From UBA1845 sp002338715 (lineage in GTDB: Bacteria; Planctomycetota; Phycisphaerae; UBA1845): DNA of 64,000 bases. Under the pieces are notes generated by a model. It was not told the DNA's origin and made no database searches. It was given only the letters and a program-made list of their open reading frames with translations. Positions within the stretch are counted from its first letter, which is position 1; every line of letters begins with the position of its first letter. The position numbers and the translations under genes are program-made. The DNA lies in contig DAORAL010000030.1 in NCBI GenBank assembly GCA_035344155.1, forward strand, positions 1 to 64,000. The letters run 5' to 3'. Shown piece by piece: positions 8,587-16,523 of this stretch.

Positions 8587-9912
8587 TTAACCTTTGGGCA
8601 AGCGATCCAGCACGATGGCTTCCAACCGTTCACGCAGTGGATCGATTGCGATCTGTTCCAGCGTCTCGTTGGCGAACGCATGCACGAGCATGTTGCGGGC
8701 GGCGGTTTCATTCAAACCACGTGCACGCAGATAGAAGACGGCTTCCTCATCGATCTGACCGATGGTCGCGCCGTGCGTGCATTTGACGTCGTCGGCGAAG
8801 ATTTCAAGCTGCGGTTTGCTGTCGATTTGGGCTTTGTCCGATAGCAGCAGGCTTTGATTGGTCTGCTTGGCGTCGGTTTTCTGGGCGTCGTCGTGGACGT
8901 AGATGCGTCCGGCAAACACGCCATGCGATGCGCCGTCGTAAATCCCCTTGAAGTACTGCCAGCTTTCGCAGTGGGGGGCGACGTGCTCGATGCGCAGGTG
9001 GTTGTCGACGAGTTGCTCATCACGCAGCATCGACAAACCGTTGAACGTGCAGCAACCGCCTTCGCCCTTGAGATACGACTCGACGTTGTTGCGGGTCAGC
9101 TTTCCGTCCACGCAGACGTTGGTGGACGTGCAGCGACTGTCGCGGTCCAGCCAGGCGCCGATCGTTCCGAAGTGATACGCGTTCAGCGCTTCCTCCACGA
9201 TCTTGTGATGAAAGAGGTTCGCGCCCGGTCCGACGGCAAGCTCGGTCACGGAGATCGTCAGGCTGTTGGCCGACCCGATCCCGACGAACGATTCGACAAC
9301 CGATGCCTGGGCGTTGTCTTCCGCGACGATCAACGTGCGCGGGTGGCTGACGGTCGGGCGATCGTTGGCCGTCGATGCGTACACGATGTGAATTGGTTTA
9401 TCCAACACCGCATTTTTCGGCACGAACACGTACACGCCATCTTCGACAAACGCCGTATTCAGCAGGGCGAATGCGTTGTTCTTTTGCTTGAGGATTTGAC
9501 CGAGATATGGCTTAAGTTGCGCGCTGTCGCTGTCGAGCGCGTCGGCCAACCGCTTCACGACGACGCCGTTTGACACGCCGTCGGTCGACGAAAGAGCATC
9601 GGCGTAGCGGCCGTCGACAAACACGAAGGTGGCTGCGACTTCGCCAATGCAGTATTGGGCCAGTGCATCTTTGGCGATGGACTTGGCGTCATCAGCGGCA
9701 GCCGCCCACTCGGTGGACGTCGCCCCTCTGATGTTGGTGAAGCGCCAGTCTTCGTCTTTGGTAGTTGGGAAACCGTTCTCGACGAAGTTGGCCAACGCCG
9801 CTTTGCGCAGCGGATGGAACCATGATTGCGTGAATGCGTCGTTTTTCTCAAGCCGCTCAAACTGCGCGGCGAATTCCTCGACACACGTTGGTGACTGTGT
9901 GGCTGTGCTCAT
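8587..9912 (-). CDS. sufD: Fe-S assembly protein SufD
   Basis: The protein has 441 residues and a right-handed beta-helix core typical of the SufB/SufD family. Family signatures are KDEDWRFTNI near the N terminus, SVVESFVGIG and, towards the C terminus, KCTHGATIGQIDEEAVFYLRARG and ANETLEQI. SufD pairs with SufB and SufC in the SufBC2D scaffold. ATG 9912 is chosen because GGAG precedes it by about eight bases; a GTG nine bases upstream overlaps that site. It begins 14 bases after the sufC stop. Confidence 0.95.
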   Translation of the reverse strand: MSTATQSPTCVEEFAAQFERLEKNDAFTQSWFHPLRKAALANFVENGFPTTKDEDWRFTNIRGATSTEWAAAADDAKSIAKDALAQYCIGEVAATFVFVDGRYADALSSTDGVSNGVVVKRLADALDSDSAQLKPYLGQILKQKNNAFALLNTAFVEDGVYVFVPKNAVLDKPIHIVYASTANDRPTVSHPRTLIVAEDNAQASVVESFVGIGSANSLTISVTELAVGPGANLFHHKIVEEALNAYHFGTIGAWLDRDSRCTSTNVCVDGKLTRNNVESYLKGEGGCCTFNGLSMLRDEQLVDNHLRIEHVAPHCESWQYFKGIYDGASHGVFAGRIYVHDDAQKTDAKQTNQSLLLSDKAQIDSKPQLEIFADDVKCTHGATIGQIDEEAVFYLRARGLNETAARNMLVHAFANETLEQIAIDPLRERLEAIVLDRLPKG

Positions 9913-9926
9913 CGAATTCACTCCTT

Positions 9927-10700
9927 TCAGGAGGCGGCTGCCGCGGTTTTGATCTCTTCATCAACCCAGGCGTAACCTTTCGCCTCCAACTCCAGAGCGA
10001 GTTCTTTCCCGCCCGACTTGACGATGCGGCCTTCGCGAAGGACATGGACAAAGTCGGGAACGATGTAGTCGAGCAATCGCTGATAGTGGGTCACGACGAT
10101 CATCGCACGCTCCGGTCCGCGGAGGGTGTTGACCCCGTGGGCGACCGTCTTGAGTGCGTCGATGTCCAGACCGGAGTCGGTCTCGTCGAGGATCGCCAGC
10201 GTCGGATCGAGAACCGACATCTGGAAGATTTCGTTGCGTTTCTTTTCGCCGCCGGAGAAGCCTTCGTTCACGGCGCGGTTGAGCAGCTTGCTGTCGAGTT
10301 CGACGAGGGCGGCTTTCTCTTTGACGAGTTCGAGGAAATCGACCGCGTCAAGTTCGTCCTGACCGTGATGCTTCCGCTTGGCGTTGACGGCTGCCCGCAG
10401 GAAGTAGTTCGTGCTGACGCCGGGAATCTCAACGGGATACTGGAACGCGAGGAACACGCCTTCGCAGGCACGCTCGTCGGGCTCCATGTCGAGCAGGTCC
10501 TTGCCATTGTAGATCACTTCGCCTTCGGTGATTTCGTAGGCGTCTTTGCCTGCGAGTACCTGGGCGAGTGTGCTTTTGCCGGACCCGTTCGGACCCATGA
10601 TCGAATGAACTTCGCCGGCATTGACCGTCAAATTGATCCCGCGAAGGATTTCATTGCCCTCGACATGGGCATGTAGGTTTCGAATCTCTAACAGCGCCAT
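9927..10700 (-). CDS. sufC: Fe-S assembly ATPase SufC
   Basis: This 257-residue ABC-type ATPase has Walker A GPNGSGKST, signature FSGGEKKRNEI and Walker B LAILDETDSGLD. The ETDSGLD form, with the FSGGEKKR signature, is specific for SufC rather than transporters. It has no membrane partner. It energises the SufBC2D scaffold. Its position between sufB and sufD and its normal length leave little doubt. Confidence 0.97.
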   Translation of the reverse strand: MALLEIRNLHAHVEGNEILRGINLTVNAGEVHSIMGPNGSGKSTLAQVLAGKDAYEITEGEVIYNGKDLLDMEPDERACEGVFLAFQYPVEIPGVSTNYFLRAAVNAKRKHHGQDELDAVDFLELVKEKAALVELDSKLLNRAVNEGFSGGEKKRNEIFQMSVLDPTLAILDETDSGLDIDALKTVAHGVNTLRGPERAMIVVTHYQRLLDYIVPDFVHVLREGRIVKSGGKELALELEAKGYAWVDEEIKTAAAAS

Positions 10701-10801
10701 CTTTTGTACACTCCGAATTCTTCCAAGACCTTTTTGTCAGCCGGTCGGCTGCTTTATTTCCGTTAATTTCGCGGACTCAACTGGTCCGCGCATTTAGCTT
10801 G

Positions 10802-10861
10802 TTAACCCACGGCGTTTCTTAACCCACGGCGTTTCTTAACCCACCGTGTCTCTTAACCCAC
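10802..10861. repeat. 17-bp tandem repeats spanning the sufB stop
   Basis: Two exact copies of ttaacccacggcgtttc (10802-10818, 10819-10835) are followed by a variant (10836-10852) and a partial copy beginning at 10853. The final partial copy is the last codons and stop of sufB, because TTA at 10853 is the TAA stop on the minus strand. The array looks like slippage duplication of the sufB 3' end into the sufB-sufC spacer. Confidence 0.85.
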
Positions 10862-12301
10862 ACTGCCTTCGAGGCTGACCTCGAGCAGTTTTTGTGCTTC
10901 AACGGCAAACTCCATCGGGAGTTCGCGGAACACCTCTTTGCAGAAACCGTTGACGATCATCGACACGGCGTCTTCCAGTTTGATCCCGCGCTGGTTGCAA
11001 TAGAACAGTTGGTCTTCGCCGATCTTCGACGTGGACGCCTCGTGTTCCATGTGGGCGCTGGTGTTCTTGACTTCGATGTAGGGGAACGTGTGCGCGCCGC
11101 AGTCTTCACCGATCAGCATCGAGTCGCACTGGGTGTAGTTGCGGGCGTTGCTCGCGCCTTTGTTGATGCGCACGCCGCCGCGATAGGTGTTTTGACCGCG
11201 ACCGGCGGAGATTCCCTTGGAGATGATCGTGCTCTTGGTGTTCTTTCCGATGTGGATCATCTTCGTGCCGGTGTCGGCTTGCTGACAAAGGTTGGTCAAT
11301 GCGACGGAATAGAATTCACCGACGGAGTTGTCGCCTTTGAGCACGACGCTCGGGTATTTCCAGGTGATTGACGAACCCGTCTCCACCTGCGTCCAAGAGA
11401 TGCGCGAGTTTTCTTCGGCGCAAATGCCGCGTTTGGTCACGAAGTTGTAGATACCACCGACGCCGTTCTTATCACCGGGGTACCAGTTTTGAATCGTCGA
11501 ATACTTGATCGTCGCATCTTTGTGGGCGATCAATTCGACGACGGCTGCATGGAGCTGGTTTTCATCACGCATGGGAGCCGTGCAGCCTTCGAGGTAGCTG
11601 ACGTGGGCGCCTTCGTCGGCGATGATCAGCGTACGCTCGAACTGTCCGGTCGACTGTGCGTTGATTCTGAAGTACGTCGACAATTCCATCGGGCAGTGCA
11701 CGCCCTTGGGCACGTAAACGAACGAACCATCGCTGAAGACGGCTGAGTTCAGCGTGGCGAAGAAGTTGTCGGTATATGGCACAACCGTACCGAGATACTT
11801 CTTGATCAATTCGGGATGTTCGTGAACGGCTTCGGAAAACGAGCAGAAGATAATTCCGAGTTCGCCGAGTTTCTTTTTGTAGGTCGTCGCGACGGAGACA
11901 CTGTCGAAGACCGCATCGACGGCGACGCCCGCGAGTGCGGCGCGTTCGGCCAACGGAATGCCGAGCTTCTCATAGGTTTCGAGAAGTTTCGGATCAACGT
12001 CGTCGAGACTCTTGGGGCGATCTTCGTCTTTGATCGGTGACGAGTAGTAGACGATGTCCTGATAGTTGATCGGTGGGTACTTGATGTTCGCCCAGGTCGG
12101 TTCGGTCATCGTCAGCCAATGGCGGTAGGCTTTGAGTCGCCATTCGAGCATGAACTCCGGCTCGCGCTTCTTGGCCGAGATGAAGCGAATGATGTCTTCG
12201 TTCAGTCCGGGGGGCGCGGCGTCGGCTTCAATGTCGGTGACGAAACCGTACTTGTATTCCTGCTTTTCCCACTGCTCTAATGTGTTGGATGCGTCAGGCA
12301 T
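10853..12301 (-). CDS. sufB: Fe-S assembly protein SufB
   Basis: This 482-residue scaffold subunit shows the family hallmarks: FVTDIEADAAPPGLNEDIIR, VHEHPELIKKYLGTVVP, VYVPKGVHCPMELSTYFRIN, EGCTAPMRDENQLHAAVVEL and the late HEASTSKIGEDQLFYCNQRG. These include the conserved cysteine and glutamate region used in cluster building. It heads the structural part of the operon, directly after the rrf2-type regulator (87 bases). The stop lies in a 17-bp repeat array. Confidence 0.97.
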   Translation of the reverse strand: MPDASNTLEQWEKQEYKYGFVTDIEADAAPPGLNEDIIRFISAKKREPEFMLEWRLKAYRHWLTMTEPTWANIKYPPINYQDIVYYSSPIKDEDRPKSLDDVDPKLLETYEKLGIPLAERAALAGVAVDAVFDSVSVATTYKKKLGELGIIFCSFSEAVHEHPELIKKYLGTVVPYTDNFFATLNSAVFSDGSFVYVPKGVHCPMELSTYFRINAQSTGQFERTLIIADEGAHVSYLEGCTAPMRDENQLHAAVVELIAHKDATIKYSTIQNWYPGDKNGVGGIYNFVTKRGICAEENSRISWTQVETGSSITWKYPSVVLKGDNSVGEFYSVALTNLCQQADTGTKMIHIGKNTKSTIISKGISAGRGQNTYRGGVRINKGASNARNYTQCDSMLIGEDCGAHTFPYIEVKNTSAHMEHEASTSKIGEDQLFYCNQRGIKLEDAVSMIVNGFCKEVFRELPMEFAVEAQKLLEVSLEGSVG

Positions 12302-12387
12302 CGAAATCTTTTCCTGTAGGTTTCTTCAGTTTTTTATTCGCAGCAAGGACGCCGAAAGGGGTGCGAAAAACACCCGGCAGCGCCAGC

Positions 12388-12858
12388 TCAATTCGCCTTG
12401 CCTTTGATCATGGCGACGGCCGCGCCAACGTTAAGGTTTACCCGATTAAATGCAATGTCATGGACCGTCACTTGTCCGAGAAGTTCGCAGATTCCCTCGT
12501 GAATTTTGCGAATCGGGGCTTTGATCTCGCAGACATCCTTGATCCGGCATTGGTCGGATTCTGCCGGTTCGCTCTCGCAGCAGCACAGCGCCAACTGGGC
12601 TGGCCCCTCGATCGCCTCCAACAACGCCAACACGGTGATCTCCTGCGGTGATCGGGCGAGGCTGTAACCTCCCTGCGACCCCCGACACGATTTCACCAGT
12701 CCGCGATGGGTGAGGCTGTTGAGAATGTTGGTCATCATCCGCGGCGGTACGCTCAACCGGTCGGCCAGCATCCGAACGCTCACAGAGCAATCGTCACCGC
12801 GGGCCATCTCCGCCAATGCGAGCAACGCGTAATCAGACTTTCGACTTAAAGACAGCAA
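12388..12858 (-). CDS. Rrf2-family transcription regulator (IscR/SufR-like) of the suf operon
   Basis: The protein has 156 residues. The N-terminal winged helix begins LSLSRKSDYALLALAEMAR, with the recognition helix around VPPRMMTNILNSL and the wing GSQGGYSLAR. A cysteine group, CCC then C-x5-C (QCRIKDVCE), lies near residues 92-112. Its last two cysteines keep the IscR spacing, so a bound Fe-S cluster is likely. It is the first gene before sufBCDSU-sufT, so it most probably senses cluster status and controls its own operon. The start is a TTG (12858); no strong ribosome site is seen. Whether it is closer to IscR or SufR cannot be told here. Confidence 0.9.
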   Translation of the reverse strand: MLSLSRKSDYALLALAEMARGDDCSVSVRMLADRLSVPPRMMTNILNSLTHRGLVKSCRGSQGGYSLARSPQEITVLALLEAIEGPAQLALCCCESEPAESDQCRIKDVCEIKAPIRKIHEGICELLGQVTVHDIAFNRVNLNVGAAVAMIKGKAN

Positions 12859-12927
12859 ATCAAGACACTCAAGACGATCGACGCACCAGTTTTTGGGTTT
12901 AGACGCATATGCTTATGCCCGCTTCTT

Positions 12928-13767
12928 CTAATGAAGCGCGGGGTCCGTTTCTAAGACGCTGCGCAGTTTTCCGAGCGCAATCTCCTGGATCTGCCGGGCA
13001 CGTTCCTTGCTCAAACCGATAGCCTCACCGATCTGGCCCAGCGTCAGCCCCTTTTGCCCATCCAGCGGGAATCGCCACCAGAGGATCATCGCCTCGCGCG
13101 GCGTCAACTCGCCGAGATTCTGATCCAATGCGCGGTGCAAACGGTCGGCGTAAAGCTTCGACCACTTGTCTTCGTTTTCAAAGTTCTCCATCCACGCTTC
13201 ATGCCCGACGGGGAAGCGGGACTTGTAGCGGTTGGTCTTTTTCCAAAGGTGAATCAGCGCACGGGTGATGGCGTTGCACGCGTATGTGCTGAATCGGAAA
13301 CCGCTCCAAGGGTTGTAACCGTCCACTGCGCGGAGCAGGGCGTACAGTGATTCGCTGCGCTGCTCGTCCCACTCGACGTTGCTCGCGCGAAACTGACTCA
13401 TCATCGTGTAGGTGAGTCCGACGTTCTGCTCGACGATATAGCTGCGGATGATGTTCCACCGCTCGATCCAGTCATCGCGCTCGGCATCCGCTTTTTTCGA
13501 TTGCCGCGTCGCGCGGTATGCGCAGACGTGCATGGCGATAAAGAGGGCGGTTTCACCGGGTGCGTCTTCGTCCGGTCGTTCTCCCAAAATCCATTCGACA
13601 ACCCCCAAGGCCTTATGTTCAGAACTCGCCAAGGCCAAGCGGCGATCTGGGATGAAACGCATCTGCTGCGGATCAACGGTCTGGACTGTCGGCTTCGTGC
13701 CGTTGGTCTTGCCATTTGCCGACTGACGCGTATCGATTCTCTGTGATTTAACTTTAGGTGCTACCAT
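12928..13767 (-). CDS. RNA polymerase sigma factor, sigma-70 family
   Basis: The protein has 279 residues. GAGGTG lies seven bases before the ATG. Region 2 is visible as GYNPWSGFRFSTYACNAITR, which carries the aromatic melting residues, with LIHLWKK after it. Region 4 is ELTPREAMILWWRF...LTLGQIGEAIGLSKERARQIQ, a helix-turn-helix for the -35 element. The N-terminal 90 residues are not a standard region 1. It looks like a lineage-specific alternative or group 3-type factor rather than RpoD, which would be longer. A perfect palindrome lies about 80 bases upstream and may be regulatory. Confidence 0.85.
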   Translation of the reverse strand: MVAPKVKSQRIDTRQSANGKTNGTKPTVQTVDPQQMRFIPDRRLALASSEHKALGVVEWILGERPDEDAPGETALFIAMHVCAYRATRQSKKADAERDDWIERWNIIRSYIVEQNVGLTYTMMSQFRASNVEWDEQRSESLYALLRAVDGYNPWSGFRFSTYACNAITRALIHLWKKTNRYKSRFPVGHEAWMENFENEDKWSKLYADRLHRALDQNLGELTPREAMILWWRFPLDGQKGLTLGQIGEAIGLSKERARQIQEIALGKLRSVLETDPALH

Positions 13768-13847
13768 GATTTACACCTCTTTCCTGGTTGGGACATCGTG
13801 TCACCCAGGTGGGCGCGGCAAGGGTCTCCGCGACCGCCGATAAACAT

Positions 13848-13868
13848 ATATCACCATTTTGGTGATAT
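13848..13868. promoter_or_regulatory. Perfect AT-rich palindrome upstream of the sigma-factor gene
   Basis: Arms atatcacca and tggtgatat flank ttt, giving a 9-bp perfect inverted repeat. It lies 80 bases upstream of the ATG on the minus strand, in otherwise GC-rich DNA. Its size and symmetry fit an operator for a dimeric repressor, or a leader hairpin if it is transcribed. No T-run follows, so it is not an obvious terminator. Confidence 0.45.
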
Positions 13869-14219
13869 TTCAAGCAATCTGGGCAAAAGCCATCATTTCT
13901 GACAAGCAGATACCGCAGCGTTACACGCGAATTTCTAGTGAACTTAGGAGGATTGGGGCGATCCGATTTCCGCTCAACGGCCTGCGAATCGGGTTTCTGG
14001 CCCACGGCCACGATTCGATCATCGCCCAACGGTGCGCCAACGAATTCAATCCCACTTAAATGGGCTCACATCAGTGAATACGAGTGGGCGTGGCTGGTGG
14101 TTTCAGAAAGCGCGCGGGTTTCAAGAGTTTTGACAAGTCTGTGCGCAATCTGACGGCGGGTCATCAGGCGGATAGCAAGCGTTTCGCGCGTTAGGGGCGA
14201 CATTTCAACGAAGCGGCTG

Positions 14220-14237
14220 ACGATGCAACCGCATCGT
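14220..14237 (-). terminator. Small hairpin just after glnS
   Basis: Arms acgatgc and gcatcgt (7 bp, perfect) enclose a four-base loop, starting six bases past the glnS stop. No T-run follows on the minus strand, so its role in termination is uncertain. Confidence 0.35.
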
Positions 14238-14242
14238 AACAA

Positions 14243-15949
14243 TCACGACTTGCTTTGGATCTTGGCCCATGAATCGCGAAGGGTGACCGTGCGATTGAAA
14301 ACGGGCTTGTCGTCTGAGCTGTCCTGATCAACACAGAAATAGCCGGTGCGTTCGAACTGCACCCTGTTAATTCCGTCGGGCCAACTGACGGCATTGGCGG
14401 CTTCGATCCAGGATGACTCAAGTTTGCAATTCGCCTTGGTGGTAAGCGACTCCGGATTCATTGCGTCGAGCCAGGACTTTCCTTCGGGCGTCTTGTCGGG
14501 ATTCTCTTCATTGAAGAGGCGGTCGTAGAGTCTGACTTCGATGTCGGCGGCGTGATGGGCTGACACCCAATGGATGGTCCCTCTGACCTTTCGCCCGTCG
14601 GGTGAATCGCCGCCGCGGGTGGCGGGGTCGTACGTGCAGCGCAGCTCGATCACTTCGCCTGCGTCGTTCTTAATGACGTCGGTGCAGGTGACAAAGTATG
14701 CATAGCGAAGGCGCACCTCGCGTCCCGGCGCAAGTCGGAAGAACTTCTTCGGTGCGTCTTCCATGAAGTCGCTTCGTTCGATGTAAAGCTCGCGCGAGAA
14801 GGGTATCTTGCGGCTACCCGCGCTTTCATCCTCGGGATTGTTGACCGCGTCCATCTCTTCGGTCTGTCCTTCGGGATAGTTTTCGATAACCACTTTCAAA
14901 GGATCGAGCACGCACATGACGCGCGGGGCGCGCTTGTTCAAATCTTCGCGGATGCAGTTTTCCAACACCGCAATGTCGATGCGGCTATTCATGCGGGCGA
15001 CGCCGATCCGCTCGCAAAACGTTCGAATGGACGACGGCGTATACCCGCGCCGTTTGAAACCGCGGATGGTTGGCATGCGCGGGTCATCCCACCCGCGGAC
15101 GTGTTTGTCGCGCACCAATTCAAGGAGTTTGCGTTTGCTCATCACGGTGTAACCGAGGTTGAGTCGGGCGAACTCAATCTGCTGCGAATGAAACACGCCG
15201 AGCTGATCGAGGAACCAGTCATAAAGCGGGCGATGGTTTTCAAATTCAAGCGTACAGATCGAATGGGTGACGTTTTCGATTGAATCTTCAAGCCCGTGCG
15301 CCCAGTCATACATGGGATAAATGCACCACTTGTCACCGCTGCGGTGGTGGTGCGCGTGCAGAATGCGGTACATCACCGGGTCGCGCATGTTGAGGTTGGG
15401 ACTGGCCATGTCGATCTTGGCACGCAGCGTTTTTGACCCATCGGGAAATTCGCCCGCCCGCATGCGTTCAAACAAATCGAGATTTTCTTCGACGGTTCGA
15501 TTGCGGTAGGGACTGTCCTTACCCGGTGCGGTCAACGTGCCGCGATACTCGCGCGTTTCTTCCGACGAAAGGTCGCAGACATACGCCAGACCTTTTTTAA
15601 TCAAGGTGATGGCGTGGTCGTAGAACTGCTCGAAGTAGTCGGAGGCGAAGAGCACCTTGCCGTCGAGGTCGTACCCAAGCCAGCGAATGTCGTTTTCAAT
15701 CGCCTCTACGTACTCATCCTCTTCCTTGATGGGGTTGGTGTCGTCGAAACGCAGATTAAACGAGCCGTTGTACTTCTGGGCGAGACCGAAGTTCAGGCAG
15801 ATCGACTTGGCGTGCCCGATGTGCAGGTAGCCGTTGGGCTCCGGGGGGAATCGGGTCTGAACGCGGCCACCCCATTTGTCGGAGGCCAGATCTTTTTCGA
15901 TGATCTGCTCGATGAAGTTCAGTGATGGTTTCTCGGTGGTCTCGGCCAT
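14243..15949 (-). CDS. glnS: Glutaminyl-tRNA synthetase
   Basis: This 568-residue class I synthetase charges tRNA-Gln with glutamine. The ATP motifs are FPPEPNGYLHIGHAKS (HIGH) near residue 40 and VMSKRKLL (KMSKS-type) near residue 270. DDTNP and MYDWAHGLEDSIENVTHS are typical of GlnRS rather than GluRS. The C-terminal anticodon-binding beta barrels are present (ARGREVRLRY-like region through the end). The ATG at 15949 (MAETTEKPS) is chosen on family length; an in-frame ATG at 15973 is possible. A direct GlnRS means the indirect GatCAB route is not needed for Gln. Confidence 0.96.
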   Translation of the reverse strand: MAETTEKPSLNFIEQIIEKDLASDKWGGRVQTRFPPEPNGYLHIGHAKSICLNFGLAQKYNGSFNLRFDDTNPIKEEDEYVEAIENDIRWLGYDLDGKVLFASDYFEQFYDHAITLIKKGLAYVCDLSSEETREYRGTLTAPGKDSPYRNRTVEENLDLFERMRAGEFPDGSKTLRAKIDMASPNLNMRDPVMYRILHAHHHRSGDKWCIYPMYDWAHGLEDSIENVTHSICTLEFENHRPLYDWFLDQLGVFHSQQIEFARLNLGYTVMSKRKLLELVRDKHVRGWDDPRMPTIRGFKRRGYTPSSIRTFCERIGVARMNSRIDIAVLENCIREDLNKRAPRVMCVLDPLKVVIENYPEGQTEEMDAVNNPEDESAGSRKIPFSRELYIERSDFMEDAPKKFFRLAPGREVRLRYAYFVTCTDVIKNDAGEVIELRCTYDPATRGGDSPDGRKVRGTIHWVSAHHAADIEVRLYDRLFNEENPDKTPEGKSWLDAMNPESLTTKANCKLESSWIEAANAVSWPDGINRVQFERTGYFCVDQDSSDDKPVFNRTVTLRDSWAKIQSKS

Positions 15950-16523
15950 GGTTCGCTCAATTCGCAACGACATGTTTGAATTCGGTCAATTCGAGCGGCG
16001 AATGATAACTTCGTTGCATGTCACTCACAACGCAGGGTCGAATGCGCCCGGCCAAACGGTGCACAACGGGTCGATCAGTGCGTTTCGACCATCCCAAAAC
16101 CGCTGCCGAGATTCATTTCCGCAGGCATCCGAAAACGTTGGCTGAGCGTCGAAGTGGCCCATTCCGCATCTCTAAGGAGGCGGTGATGGATGTGTCCGTC
16201 CCATATCCAAGTTCGATAAATGGCAATGGCTGGAATTTGGTTCAAGGCGCTGCCTGGAATCACCTTCGCGCACCGGTGAAGTTGCTTGTTTTTGAGGCAT
16301 CCACGGGGGTGTTGAGGCATTGGTCGTTAAAGTAGGAAACTACTGCTTGTATCGAGAATGTGTCGGCGTCTATACTGGTCGGCATAGGGTGTGCGGGGAC
16401 GGCTGGGGTCGCCAATCAAGCATTCGGACATAACAAGAACCAAATGCAGTTTCATCGCAGACAGACGCTGTGTCTGCGCCCGCGTGGATACAAATGGGCA
16501 GATTCTTTATGAGGAGGTCGCTC
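15950..16523. other. Intergenic stretch between divergent glnS and the haloperoxidase gene
   Basis: No believable gene is seen. The longest open frame here (16018-16335) has no family resemblance and a composition unlike its neighbours. A candidate sigma-70-type promoter lies at 16347-16376, pointing to the haloperoxidase gene. Confidence 0.55.
16347..16376 (+). promoter_or_regulatory. Candidate housekeeping promoter for the haloperoxidase gene
   Basis: TTGTAT (16347-16352) and TATACT (16371-16376) are separated by 18 bases. This would start transcription near 16383 and leave a leader of about 140 bases. Only sequence resemblance supports it. Confidence 0.4.

Larger units (their letters stand above)
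13768..14242. other. Intergenic stretch between glnS and the sigma-factor gene
   Basis: I find no convincing gene in these 475 bases. Short open frames lack ribosome sites and family resemblance. The stretch contains a perfect AT-rich palindrome (13848-13868) near the sigma-factor start and a small hairpin next to the glnS stop (14220-14237). Confidence 0.6.

Noticed and set aside
13869..14219. tRNA or small RNA in the glnS-sigma spacer
   Set aside because: No T-loop-like GGTTCGAATCC string or cloverleaf arms could be found.
16018..16335. Open frame of 105 codons between glnS and the haloperoxidase gene
   Set aside because: No ribosome site, no recognisable domain, and it ends before a better promoter candidate for the downstream gene.
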